Below, in pieces: positions 12,630-23,492 of a stretch of DNA of 64,000 nt. The stretch is taken from contig JAALGZ010000016.1 of assembly GCA_015227615.1 (NCBI GenBank), forward strand, positions 682,001 to 746,000, given 5' to 3'. The position numbers were made by a program, and so were the translations under genes. Each line of letters begins with the position of its first letter. The stretch's first letter is position 1. The notes beneath the pieces are model-generated. The model searched no databases. It was not told where the DNA came from and saw only the letters and a list, made by a program, of their open reading frames with translations. The DNA is from Labyrinthula sp. Ha. Taxonomy: Eukaryota; Sar; Bigyra; Labyrinthulida; Labyrinthulaceae.

Positions 12630-12686
12630 GTACCATAGTAGAAACGTTAATTACTCTAACGTTTTGTCGCACACTAATTATGGTAC
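12630..12686. repeat. Nested inverted repeat with AACGTTA core arms
   Basis: Outer arms GTACCATA (12630-12637) and TATGGTAC (12679-12686) enclose inner arms AACGTTA (12643-12649) and TAACGTT (12657-12663). All arms are perfect. A sister structure lies at 12778-12817. Confidence 0.8.
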
Positions 12687-12777
12687 AGTATTTCATTAAA
12701 CAGTCTAATTCACTTAAAGGCATTATTGATGCTTAATAGTGGAATTGGAAGAAGCGGTGGAGAATTTCTCCTTGAAT

Positions 12778-12817
12778 TTATAACGTGTTAGAAACGTTAA
12801 ACTTTCTTAACGTTATA
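12778..12817. repeat. Second nested inverted repeat with AACGTTAA arms
   Basis: Arms AACGTTAA (12793-12800) and TTAACGTT (12807-12814) are perfect and 6 bp apart. They sit inside the weaker outer pair TATAACG/CGTTATA. The left arm is preceded by AGA as in the copy at 12641, so the two structures look like diverged copies of one unit about 150 bp apart. Confidence 0.75.
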
Positions 12818-12960
12818 TCCCGGCATATTCCTGCTATAGTTTTACGATAAGAAATGTATTTCACATGTTTGCGATAAAATTAAAAACATCCAAACAATAA
12901 GAATTAACTTCTTCAAGAAAAAAGAATACAGCATACACTATTTAGGATATTCTGTTTTGG

Positions 12961-12987
12961 GTAAATATTCCTAACCTCAAAAAATAG
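12961..12987 (+). other. Candidate 27-nt leader intron before the seven-TM gene
   Basis: The stretch begins GTAAAT, contains the branch-point-like CTAAC at 12971-12975, and ends AATAG four bases before the ATG at 12992. Its size fits the proven-by-frame introns elsewhere in the window. A splice acceptor alone, cis or trans, would look the same. Confidence 0.35.
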
Positions 12988-12991
12988 AATA

Positions 12992-13957
12992 ATGAAAAAC
13001 TCTTCTTCTGGAATCAGGTGTCAATTACCCTTTCTATACGATGAAAATGAAGAAGATTGTAAAACAACAATTTATGAATATTATCATTCAATATCTTATT
13101 ATCTGAAAGTTTCTTTCATAATACTTGGAACAACTGTATTTTTAGCTTTGTGCTTAGTTATGAAAAGATTTCTATCAAAAAAACCGATGACACTTGAAAA
13201 TTTTAGAGAGGACCTTTTTTTCAGGTACAAGTTCTTAACTATTTCAGCTTTTATAATTGGAACGCTTTCACATATTATACATATGAGTAATGCTAGTATT
13301 CTGAAATATCCCATTGAGAGCAGTGTAGGAAAAATTAATGCACTTTTTGGTGCTTATCTCTCACTATTTTATTACTTGGGTACATTTTGTTTTCTTCCAG
13401 TTTTATATAAAATTCTTGGTTTTGAAAATAATGATAAAGTTTTTCATTTAATAAAGAAGATTTGTTTTGTTCTTGCGAATTTAAATAATATTCCTTTTTT
13501 TATTTTGATACATTTTATAGTTCTTAAAGATTATTTAAATACAAAACAATTTATTGCTTTAGTATTTATTCAGTCAACAATTAATGCTTTGATTATGACA
13601 TTTTTGACTGTTTTTACAACAAATAAATTATATAAGTGTATTGAAAATCTTAGAAACTCTTTAATTGAGGTTTATCATTCTAATGCAAAAATAAATGCAC
13701 TACATACTTTTCTTATCAAAATAAAAATTTCAAAACTTGCAGCATATCTTCATCTTTTGGTCTCAATACTTATTCTTTTACTTTTTATAATTGATATATT
13801 TCATAATAAAAAACTTACATTTTTTATTTCCTTTATATATATTGGAATTATACCTTTAAGTCTTGCTTCTTTATTATTTCATTTTAGTATTTATATTTTA
13901 CCAGGTTCAGAACAATGTTTTACTGTTGATAAAATTAAATCTAAGTTAAGTACATAA
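12992..13957 (+). CDS. Seven-transmembrane protein of unknown family
   Basis: The product has 321 residues. A short polar N-terminus (1-35) with two Cys is followed by seven hydrophobic segments at about 36-58, 81-98, 115-140, 153-178, 186-210, 249-270 and 275-302. The C-terminus is short and charged. The last segment runs into YILPGSEQCF, which is identical in the partial paralogue at 1-300. The overall shape is that of a 7TM receptor or a TOM1/THH1-like membrane protein, but I see no diagnostic motif of a named GPCR class. The ATG at 12992 is preceded by a possible leader splice acceptor. The gene is intronless as read. The paralogue makes it likely that this is a multigene, lineage-specific family. 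Confidence 0.8.
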   Translation: MKNSSSGIRCQLPFLYDENEEDCKTTIYEYYHSISYYLKVSFIILGTTVFLALCLVMKRFLSKKPMTLENFREDLFFRYKFLTISAFIIGTLSHIIHMSNASILKYPIESSVGKINALFGAYLSLFYYLGTFCFLPVLYKILGFENNDKVFHLIKKICFVLANLNNIPFFILIHFIVLKDYLNTKQFIALVFIQSTINALIMTFLTVFTTNKLYKCIENLRNSLIEVYHSNAKINALHTFLIKIKISKLAAYLHLLVSILILLLFIIDIFHNKKLTFFISFIYIGIIPLSLASLLFHFSIYILPGSEQCFTVDKIKSKLST

Positions 13958-14630
13958 AACTAGAATATATTATATTATAGATAAAGAATTCTGCATCAAA
14001 GAATACACTTTCAATGTTTTTAAAAGAACTCAATAGAAATTAGTTATTTCTCTTTGTTATCAAAAACAGTTTAGTTCTTTCTTCCTTATGATTTTTAAAA
14101 TTTATATAAGAAATATAAATATATAATTTTAAGTTCTTATATTTGATTTACATTAAAAGCAGAAGTGATTCAAAACAATTAAATGTTTTTGAAGAAACAG
14201 ATTTCTCGTTGGCTTGGTGTAATTAAAAAAGCCTTCTATTAGAAGAAAAATATATCCTTCAGATAGTGAAAAATAGATTAATGAAATAGAATATTATCCG
14301 TGGAAGAAGAAGCATCCAATGATTAAGGACTGAGTTCAAATGCCATTAAGAAATGTTTTACAAGGTCAATGAATTATAATTAATCCAAACTAAAAGGATT
14401 ATTATCCTACTTCAACCGAAAAATCCATGTTATTTAACTTAACAGCATTTAAACCTTTTAAATTAAATAGTATTCCTTGAAAAATATTCTATTAATCATA
14501 AGTCCTCACAGAAAAAACAGTTTTCCATTCTTATTAATCAATAACTTTTTCTTCTTGAATTGGAAATTGTTAACACAGTGGTGCATTACTGTGTTTCCCC
14601 AAAGCGAACCCGCATCAGTTGAATTTGAAG
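13958..14630. other. Spacer with a possible gene relic and a stem-loop
   Basis: 14184-14478 reads in short protein-like pieces with several stops and could be a decayed gene, but this is not above chance. Just before the next gene, AACACAGT (14572-14579) and ACTGTGTT (14588-14595) form a perfect 8-bp inverted repeat with an 8-nt loop, about 36 bp upstream of the ATG. Confidence 0.5.
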
Positions 14631-16384
14631 ATGATAAGAAAAATTTCTAAAGTGGGCGCAGGATCATTGCTAGGCACTGCTGGATACTTATACGCAACAG
14701 ATCCATCTTTAAGTGAGAAAACATCTCGATTTGCTTATACGTCTTACAATGTCGTCATCACAGCAGCAGATTATCAATTCTCACTGCTTAATTACCACTC
14801 TCTCGATTATTACCTTGAACATAGAAAAAACGAAGATTTAAAAGATGAATTTCAAAAATATAGAAGGCAAGTTAAAAAATGTAACATCAGAGCAGCTAAA
14901 AGATTATATAAAGTTTGTAATCATCACGGAGGAATTTATAATAAGTTCGGACAATATGTTTCGAGTTTAAATAATGTTCTGCCTAAAGAAGCCATAGATA
15001 TTATTAAACCGCTACAAGATCGCGCTAAGCCGTTAAAAAATGAATTAGCGGAAAAAGTTATAAATTTTGAAATTGAGAAACTGTCAGGAGATAAGAAAGA
15101 AGTGTTTGAAGAGATAAATTTGACTCCGATTGCAAGTGCAAGCTTAGCTCAGGTTCATGAAGCAGTGTTGACCTCAGGAGAAAAAGTAGCAGTGAAAATA
15201 CAGTATCCAAAGTTGGAAAGGCAAGTGGATGCTGATTTCAGCACAATCCATTTTCTCACTAAATTTATTGGAGCATTGTTTCCTCAATTTGAATATTCTT
15301 GGATAATCCCAGAGTTTGAAGAAAATCTTCGAGTAGAGTTAAATTTTCTTCAAGAAGCAAAAAATGGACAGCGAATGGGTAAATTATTGAACAACCTGCC
15401 AAATTTGTATGTTCCAAAATATTTTACACAAGTCTCAACGAAGAAAATGCTTGTCATGGAATTTGTTGCAGGAACAAAGATTGACATGAAAGAAGAAATA
15501 GTTCGAAAAGTAACAAAGGATACGAATGCTGTTGCTAAAGTAGTTAGCAAAGCTTTTGGTGATATGATTCATGTTCATGGACTTGTAGATTGGTGTTATT
15601 GTTTTATTCTTAGGTACATTGTGATCCGCATCCTGGAAATTTGCTTGTAAGGAAGAATCTAAGAAAACCTAGTGGTTTTGAAGTTATTCTATTAGATCAT
15701 GGAATGTATAGAAGATTAGAAAATAGTTTTCGTGTCACATATTGTTTGTTGTGGAAAGCACTTTTGGAAAGAGATGAAACTTTGGGAAGAAAAGTTGTTA
15801 CAAATCTAGCGCCAGGATTACGTCCTGAAGATTATGATATTTTTTCTTTATCTCTTACTTACAGATTTCCATCAAGAAAAAAAGAATTTAGAAGAAGTAA
15901 TTCTGTAATTACAAGGAGCAATATGACAAAAGAGGACTTAGATCAGCTTAGAGATAGGTTTGGTGAAATGACTATGCAAAGTTTGAATGACTTTTTGAGA
16001 AGACTACCTACGGATTTACACTTTGTTCTGCGGACTACAAATCTTGTAAGATCTTTGAACAATTCTTTAGGAGGAACAAGTAGAGAACGTTTTCGTATAA
16101 TGGGAAATTCTGCGCTTGAAGGTTTGGAGGTATCAAATTTTGACGAAGATTTGGAGAATTTAGAAGAAAATGTTGCTAATTTAACCGGCGAGGAAAAGGT
16201 GAATAGATTAGTTGCAAGTGAAAAGGTTAGATTTAATGTGTGGTCGTTATCTGTGATGTTTGAGAAGTTAAAGCTCAAGCTGTATTTGAGTGTTTTTGAC
16301 TTTCTTTTGCCGTTATTGAGTTTTTTTCAAGGTAAGGAACTTGATGATAATTTTGCAGTTGTATCTCTTGAAGATATTGAATAG
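14631..16384 (+). CDS. ADCK1: UbiB/ABC1 atypical kinase, ADCK1-type
   Basis: Two exons, 14631-15584 and 15614-16384, joined across a 29-nt intron, encode 574 residues. The join restores the catalytic motif HVHGLVHCDPHPGNLL, which is broken if the intron is read through. Family marks are the KxGQ motif (YNKFGQY), the Ala-rich loop (ASASLAQVHEA), the VAVKIQYP lysine, HCDPHPGN, and the DFG-equivalent LLDHGMY. The N-terminus (GAGSLLGTAGYLYATDP) resembles the membrane-inserting start of human ADCK1, and the flanking sequence matches ADCK1 better than the COQ8 group. ADCK1-family proteins act in mitochondria (lipid or cristae homeostasis). Activity here is inferred. ATG 14631 is preferred over an in-frame upstream TTG. 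The stop is TAG. Confidence 0.92.
15585..15613 (+). other. 29-nt intron in the ADCK1-type gene
   Basis: It begins GTAGAT and ends TTCTTAG. Its removal keeps the frame and joins HGL to VHCDPHPGN. It is not a multiple of three. It is the shortest intron supported in this window. Confidence 0.93.
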
Positions 16385-19300
16385 CATCTGGAATTAAATA
16401 ACTAAGCTATATAGCAAAATATTATTATAGTTTTAGCTTTCTTAAGTGTAATAATGTCTGGCTATAGCAAAACATCTTGGCAAAAAAGGAAACTGCTTAT
16501 TGGAAAATACCTTGTAGCAGCAATTTCAGTTAAAACATAGAGTTAATGCTACCATCAATGCCATTTGAATAAATATTGTGATTTTGACTTAGGACAGCAA
16601 TACTGAGAACAATGTTGATGAAATTTAGTTTTCGTACCAGTATAAACTTTTTTAAGCTCGAAATTTTGCTTCATATCGAGAATAACAGAATATCTACACT
16701 ATATTGAATGAACCTAATTTAGAACCTGTATTCCTTGCAATCTAATGATCACAATTTTCTTAACTCTTAATGCACAGTACTTAGGATTAGAAAAAAAACT
16801 GTCATCTAATTCAACACTAAGCGCTTGCTAAAAGAATACTAACACACAGGCTTCAAATATTTTAAGTATATATACTTCAAATAGAATACCAAAATGCAGA
16901 ATCTAGCGGAGCTTGAGCTTTTCCGTGTTTCTATAATCTATGGCCGATCGGTTTCATTGTTTGTATCTCTTTAATGCTGTGATACAGAAATTACATACTT
17001 TTCCAACCAATTCCAGATATGCCTTGAGACCTGAAAAGAAGTCACTATTGCTGAAGCATATTAGATAAAGAAACATAATCTAGATTTCTTTAAAGAACAA
17101 CTGAAAAGCCTTAGTAAACACAGATAGAGAATGTATAAATATCATAGGAATCTCTTATCATAGAACCAAGCAAATACAGCGATTCTTCTTAGGTATGCCT
17201 AGTGGAGAAGAAGTAAGAGATCATCCCTGTAGCTGTTGCAATTCCGAAGACATAATCTTTTAATGACTGCAGAAGAAAGTAAATAGTTTTTTACTGAGTT
17301 TTGTTTGGAATTAATATTTTTTCTTTTTTGGTAGTTATCTTTCTTGTTAATTTTTATTTTTGGCACTAATTATACATAGCTTGCAATACTTCGCCCATAT
17401 GCAAATGTCCATATGGTGATATATTTGTTGCTAACCCTTTCTTTTCCTGAACAAAATTAGTTTAGAAAAGCTAATTTTCTGGGTTAACATTCCAATCTCA
17501 TGACTTCTATTATTATTGTTAATTGTTTATCTAGATTTCCATAGGTAACGTTTATACTTAACTAATACGCAGTTTCTTTACAGCAGTTCTGTACGTAAGA
17601 ACTTATATCAAACGATAAGTCAAACCTGTGGTAATCCCCAGGTCACTATCTATGCAGAACTACCCTCGTTCTACTAATAAAATAGCAGAGTTGTGTGCCT
17701 TATCATGAATCATATAGCTGTAAAACCCTGGTTAGCAAGGATAATCCTTTAGTAATTCTTCGAGACAATGTTGTTTTCAAAGAACTGCCAGTTTTAGAAC
17801 GAAGCTCTTATTATTTATTTAACCATAGGTCTAGACAGCCAATAAACCAGAGGCTTAAACTGGATTTTGACAGCTGCAATAAGAATTTGGCTCCGATTTA
17901 TTGATGATTTATCAACAAATATATTGCCAATATTCATCACATTGATGATCATAAATATTGGCAATACTATTCTAATTATTCATTCATGATCAGTTGTAAT
18001 TCAAAACATAATCTGAATCATTCGATACTTAACAGAATCCTGAATGTCGCATAGATGATCAGAATCAACACAAGACTTATTTTAATATCAGTGATTTTAG
18101 TCAGATATGGGGATTAGTTCTATATATGAGAACTATGATCTGGAACGAGCTTTGGTATCACTAGAAATGTGACTAGTTTTGAAGATATCCTTTTATATCT
18201 GATTTCTTGATGGTTTCAAAGTACTAACCTGGATTTACAAGAGGTTGTTACAATAATTTTGACGGCCTTTGACATTATATTTAGACTGATTCTCATAGTT
18301 CGGTTATACATGAACTTTTTAAACAGCCATACTCTTTTTGTTTAATACCCCCTCTATGCTTCAGCTCATTACCTCTCTTCGTTTATTTATTCCTATCACA
18401 TGGCTCCATTTCTGTATTTAATAGTATCTAAAAATTGTATTTGTTGCATTGTATTTTCAAGATAAGTTTTGTTAATTAAATTACTATCTACATATTCTCT
18501 CTTATGCAAGTAACGCTGTTTCTGAAATGAAATTGCTCAGTAATTCAGCGCAGAATATTACCTTGATCAGGAGTGTCCTCTGAAGCAAACTCATTTGAAA
18601 TATTTCTAGTTCCATTGTAGAGTTGAAATATATATCTTTTGTTCTATTTACAGCATCAAAATTACTCTTAAGCTCGTGGTTGAGTTATAGATAGAAGTAT
18701 ATGGATAATTTCGGACATGTTCAAATATCTTTTTATTACCTATTTGTTCTTAGAGCTAGAAAAAATGTGCACTGGTATGGGTTTGGCTATAGGATCTCAT
18801 AGATATTCAGGTTAGTTGCTCTAGAACAAATTAGCCCTTGTTTAGTCATCCTTCATGGTCGTGTCCCAATTGAGACAGGTTGAATTTCAGTGCTTTTCCA
18901 ACGAATTTCTCTATTAATCGCCCCATGGAACAATATAATTCAATTACAATATGTTTCTCCAATAATAGACATTTAGTATGCCCACTTTTTAAAGGTGACC
19001 TGCGTAGTGTCTCGGTTCTTCAGAAGTGATTCGCTCATAATGTGAAAAACTGTGTTCAGTTTTCTGTCAATTTATCCAAAGTCTTAACTGCTTCATGTCA
19101 ATCGATACGGAGCACTGTCACCAAAGTAAATATGAGTAATTATTTCCACTTTACTTACACTGATAGTGTAGTATTATAGGATCTAAGTCTTTAACCTATA
19201 TTCATCAAAAATAAGTACGGTATTTTAAATCAGCTTTCATTACATAAAACCAGATGGTAACCCAAAGTAGTAACTTATCTGTTTTTCATTCCATACTGAT

Positions 19301-21845
19301 AATATTAACTAGTGTTTAGGAAAACAGACAACTATAGGATCTTTTTTTTTGATTTTTTCCGCTTGAGATTTTTTCAATACTCAAGTTCATTAACATTGGA
19401 TCGAATCACTATTGAGAATTTTCGTGTCAATAATTGAATTAACGAAGAAGTTTATTGTTTTCTTAACCCAATGATCTTTCCCGTAGCCTTTCATTGCGCA
19501 GTATCACTTCCTACTTCATCTGTTTTTACCTACAATCTTAGAAAAAGCTATCTCCCATATTCAGATGTAAGGAGTTGGTGTGGAGGTGCAACCATTGGTT
19601 ATAGAAGCTTATCAGAACAGTGCCATCAAGAATAGAAAAACATTTCTTTTGAACAAGAAGATAATGCCTAATTCAGCATGAGCACAGTTCAGTGTTAGAA
19701 AGACCTGACTACCTAGCACTATTTAACAATCACAGCTTCGGACCATGAAGTAATTTTATTTGCTGTGGTATGTTTGACGTAGATATGAGCAGCTGAAACT
19801 TTCAAAAATTTAGCTCAAGAAAGGAGGGTTACTATCCCCATATGTATAATGATGGATAGAATACCCGAGAACTAAAATAGGGAGCTGAATTCTTAGTCTA
19901 GTTCTTTGCTTTGAACCTGCAACCTTCTGTTACTGTATTTTTAGCTCTTGGTCTGGTGCTCGTAGCAGTTGAAGTCTTGCATTCTTCATGTGGAACGAGC
20001 TGAAAAAACGGAACCTACAGCAGGATGTGTGAAGAGATTAGAAAAGGGCCTAGGATATCGTACCTCGAGAAGATGTTTTAGCGTTGATATCTATTAGGTT
20101 TGATGATTTTCATGTGCCTATTTAACCTAGAATTTTATTACGAGTTACAACACCGAAATCTATTTCTCTATGTAGTATCCCCATGCGTAACCATGAACTA
20201 TGCCCTGTCTTAAATGTTATGGTATTGAAAGGCACCTATGAGAGCTGAATTTGTATTCCTTTAATTCTTATTCAAACGCTCATTAACATATGTTTGGTTA
20301 GCGAGGCAGGAACGTAAACATTTAAGCTTTGTTCTTGTTTGATCCTTCCTTTATTAGTAAGAATGAGGAAGCATTTCTGGAAGAGAATTACTACACCAAC
20401 GTTGGACATGCTTAAAACTTTTATTGTCTCTAGGGATACCATCAAGAAAGTTACCGCAAGCAAAAGCATGATTCATGACAGTGTTTGACTGCGAATTCCG
20501 GGTGGCAGGTTATTCAACTAAAATTTGTTATATTCTATAGGTGCCTTTCGCTGATCGAGTACATATGCTTGCCCTATGATAACTTATTTTGAAAAGATAG
20601 ACAATTATGAAGCTAAAAGCTAACTTGAAAGCATGACATAGAAGTCTACACATACTTCTAGCATATACTTTTGAGTGTTTTTTATTTCAATCTTATTCAA
20701 CAACGAATAGATAGAAGTTAAAGATATTTTTACCTCTCACAGTACGTTTGTTATCTTGCGTTTTGAATACCACCTTAGGGAAGTAAAAACTGGGCCTCGG
20801 AAAACGAAGCCTGGACACATGTTCTGGTTATTAATATCATGTGCTGTATAGTGATGCCTTCTTATCGGATCAATTTAACGGTATCTTTTGTTCCATTGCT
20901 TTTAGGAGTGTTTACCTTCATAGTTGTTAACCATAATTCAGAGGTTTCACCAAAATTAACACTACCACGATAAACGTGGAAGTAACGGTATGTACTAATA
21001 TTTTAGAGTCATCGCACTACATTTTCTATTCCTATTTGTAGTCAAAACTGAATACCTTTAGCCAAAAGATAATAAATAAGTTGTTTGAGTGAATAAAAGG
21101 CATCATTAATAAAGTTATATAAGGGTTTAAATCATGAAAAAGAAGATATTGCGCGGGGAAACGTCATGACTGATTATATGCTACTTGTTAGAGCCATTAT
21201 ATACCTTAGCAATATGGGTAATATGTCCTTTTGTGAGAAGGTGAACTGTATTAGTTTCTGTTCGCGAAAATCTGGGTTAATCATACACAGAAAGTGTGTT
21301 ATTAAGATATAATTCTCAATAAAATAGAAAATCTAAAATTATTTTTAAATAAGAAATTTACAGAACTTTCTTCTTCCTTACTGTTATTAGTATAATTTCT
21401 TTTCTTGCTTAAGGCATTCTTAATGGAATTAGCGGTAGGTGAAACTTGGAGAACCTTAGTTCCGGTAGTTAACGTTAAACATTATAAGAAACTTTACGTA
21501 TAATAAGGAAGGATTGATAAATGAACTTGAACTAGGGCTCAATACGACATTACTGTCGAATATTTGCTTCCAATTTATTCAGACCGAACAGAAGGGTTGT
21601 ACTAACATGGTGAATATAGATCGCTTGTGGAAGAAAAATTTAATGAAGAGTGGAAACTATGTCTATTCAAACTGATTCAGTTACAACAATACAACTTTTT
21701 GTAAGATATTTACTTGTTTACATCCAATAACCCAGTTTGAGTTATTTCCTTTCACCGGGGAATTCTATTATAATACTCGGATTTGTTCAAAAGTTAAGAA
21801 AGCCCAATAATAACAGAATAAACCAAAACAAAATAAGAAAAAAAG
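16385..21845. other. 5.5-kb AT-rich spacer
   Basis: No gene is supported. The largest open runs are within chance. The one clear structure is the hairpin at 17922-17966. Confidence 0.55.
17922..17966. repeat. 13-bp perfect inverted repeat (hairpin)
   Basis: TATTGCCAATATT (17922-17934) and AATATTGGCAATA (17954-17966) are perfect arms around a 19-nt loop that itself contains CATCA/TGATG. A second small stem, TTGAT/ATCAA, lies just upstream. No ORF or T-run is attached, so it looks more like a fold-back element or RNA structure than a terminator. Confidence 0.8.
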
Positions 21846-22769
21846 ATGAAGTCTTTAATTATCACCAGTCTATTTACCTTCTCGTATGCAAAAAATAGTC
21901 AAAGTCTAAGGAAGATGCAAAGTGTATCTTATGATGAAGATCAAGCAATGCAAGCCCATGCGTACGCTGAGATTGTGCAGTGTGACTCAAACCGGATTTT
22001 GTTTGACTGGAGTTGTCAGTACTGTGAAAATGTAATCTCTCCTATGTCAAGACGTTTGAATCCCCTAACTGATGTAACTGTAGTAGAAGAAGGTGATGAC
22101 AAGAGTTTTATTGGGTATGATCCAGAAGAAGATAGAATAGTTGCTTCTTTTCGAAATACTCAAGGTTTAACTCAGTTGATTGACTTGATTAATCTAGGTT
22201 TAGTTCGTCCTGGTTTTGATTGTGATGGATGCAGAGTAGCAGAAAGTTTCTTGGATGCTTGGGAAGAAGTAGATTCAGGAACCCTTAGCGCAATTGAGAA
22301 CCTTGCAGATGAAAAAGGAACTAATGATATTTTTCTTGTAGGACATTCTCTAGGTGGAAGTATGGCTAGTTTATGTGCTGGATTCTTAGAAGATAGAAAT
22401 CCAGGAAGATTTAATATAATTGGATACACTTTTGGAGCCCCAAGAACTGGAAATGATGTATTTGCAACTTGGTTTTCATCTACTTTTCCGAACTGGTTTA
22501 GGGTTGTAAATTATAATGATCCAGTTCCAAATATTATTCCATCAAGTGGTGGAGATTATGTTCATGAACCACAAGAGATTTGGTATTTTAATCCTCCTGA
22601 ACCAGGTGTTCCACCTGTAGAATATAGAGTACTTAGTGAAACAAATGGAGAGGATCCAAATGGACAGATTCAAACTTGTGATGGAGGAGATTTGTTTGCA
22701 ATTTGCTTGAATTTTGCACATCATAGTACATATTTGAACTTTTTGGATGACGAAGATCTAGTATGCTAG
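21846..22769 (+). CDS. Secreted class-3 lipase (Lipase_3 fold)
   Basis: The product has 307 residues. Residues 1-15 form a signal peptide-like start (MKSLIITSLFTFSYA). The Lipase_3 alpha/beta-hydrolase domain follows: the oxyanion-side strand IVASFRNTQGL (98-108), the nucleophile elbow VGHSLGG with Ser168, YTFGAPRTGN (194-203), the acid in YNDPVPNIIP (Asp225) and the probable catalytic His293 in AHHSTYL. Cys pairs suggest disulfides in an extracellular protein. The family hydrolyses triacylglycerols and related esters. The gene is intronless with a TAG stop. The ATG follows an A-rich leader. The next gene on the same strand is 414 bp downstream and no operon-like link is implied. Confidence 0.93.
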   Translation: MKSLIITSLFTFSYAKNSQSLRKMQSVSYDEDQAMQAHAYAEIVQCDSNRILFDWSCQYCENVISPMSRRLNPLTDVTVVEEGDDKSFIGYDPEEDRIVASFRNTQGLTQLIDLINLGLVRPGFDCDGCRVAESFLDAWEEVDSGTLSAIENLADEKGTNDIFLVGHSLGGSMASLCAGFLEDRNPGRFNIIGYTFGAPRTGNDVFATWFSSTFPNWFRVVNYNDPVPNIIPSSGGDYVHEPQEIWYFNPPEPGVPPVEYRVLSETNGEDPNGQIQTCDGGDLFAICLNFAHHSTYLNFLDDEDLVC

Positions 22770-23183
22770 TTCTAGTTTAGTGGTTGGAATTTATTCTCTA
22801 GAACAATATATTTTGAATACATCTAAATTATTTATTAAAATTAACAGAAAGAGTTAGCCCTGGCTTATTATATAGCAAAGTTTATCTTCTTCACTAGTTC
22901 TATTTCAGAAGCAAAAGAAAAGTTAAAATATACTAAGTTCAATTTTTTTTTTGAATAATTGATTTTCAATACTTTCCTGTGTTTAATCTGTGTTATCTCT
23001 TGTTTTAATAAAAACTTAGAAAATTCAAATAGACGCAGAAAAACAAAGATATAAATATTTTTGTGCATTTTAACAGATTCATATTTCAAAATAATCTACA
23101 TACTGTTAAGGTTCACAAGTATGAGAAGTTAGAAAAGGAAAACATAATAAACTGTAGAAATAATATTGTGAGAGAAGATAGAG
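22770..23183. other. Short AT-rich spacer
   Basis: About 400 bp between the lipase and the small TM protein. Nothing recognisable was seen. Confidence 0.5.
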
Positions 23184-23492
23184 ATGAAAGAATTACAGCA
23201 AGATATTCCAACTGCAAATGAAGTGGAAAACAAAAGTGTTGATTCGCAAAATGAACAGATTGTAATTCCAGTTGCTGAAGAATATATTCCTCCAAACCAG
23301 AATACAGTTGCTGCGAAAAGAAAATCTCTGAAAGATAAAGTTGTTCGATATTTCATAATTCTATGCTTTGTTTTTGTTTTAGTTTCTATTATATTTGTTG
23401 TTATACAAATAATAATTGGAGACAGTTCGGATGGCGAACAAGAATCTAGCACACCTACTAATGGGCGTGGAAGAAGAGGATTATTACTTTAG
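23184..23492 (+). CDS. Small single-pass membrane protein, unknown
   Basis: The product has 102 residues. Residues 1-45 are polar and acidic, then a basic patch (KRKSLKDK) leads into one strong hydrophobic segment (about 54-78), followed by a short polar Ser/Thr/Gly tail ending RRGLLL. The positive side before the membrane suggests the N-terminus is cytosolic. I do not recognise the family. The ATG start and TAG stop fit its neighbours. The length is only modestly above chance, so the call rests on the clean topology. Confidence 0.5.
   Translation: MKELQQDIPTANEVENKSVDSQNEQIVIPVAEEYIPPNQNTVAAKRKSLKDKVVRYFIILCFVFVLVSIIFVVIQIIIGDSSDGEQESSTPTNGRGRRGLLL

Larger units (their letters stand above)
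8152..12960. other. Long spacer between the LTR element and the seven-TM gene
   Basis: No gene can be supported here. 8153-8483 is richer in G+C than its surroundings and reads somewhat like coding sequence, but it is broken and unrecognised. 10464-11550 has several short open stretches joined by possible GT...AG sites, one with an internal stop, and could be a decayed gene. Open runs of this length are expected by chance in DNA this AT-rich. 12480-12820 holds a striking cluster of palindromes, listed separately. Confidence 0.5.

Noticed and set aside
14184-14478. Protein-like pieces with several stops before the ADCK1-type gene
   Set aside because: Interrupted repeatedly and not identifiable. 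The protein-like impression is subjective.
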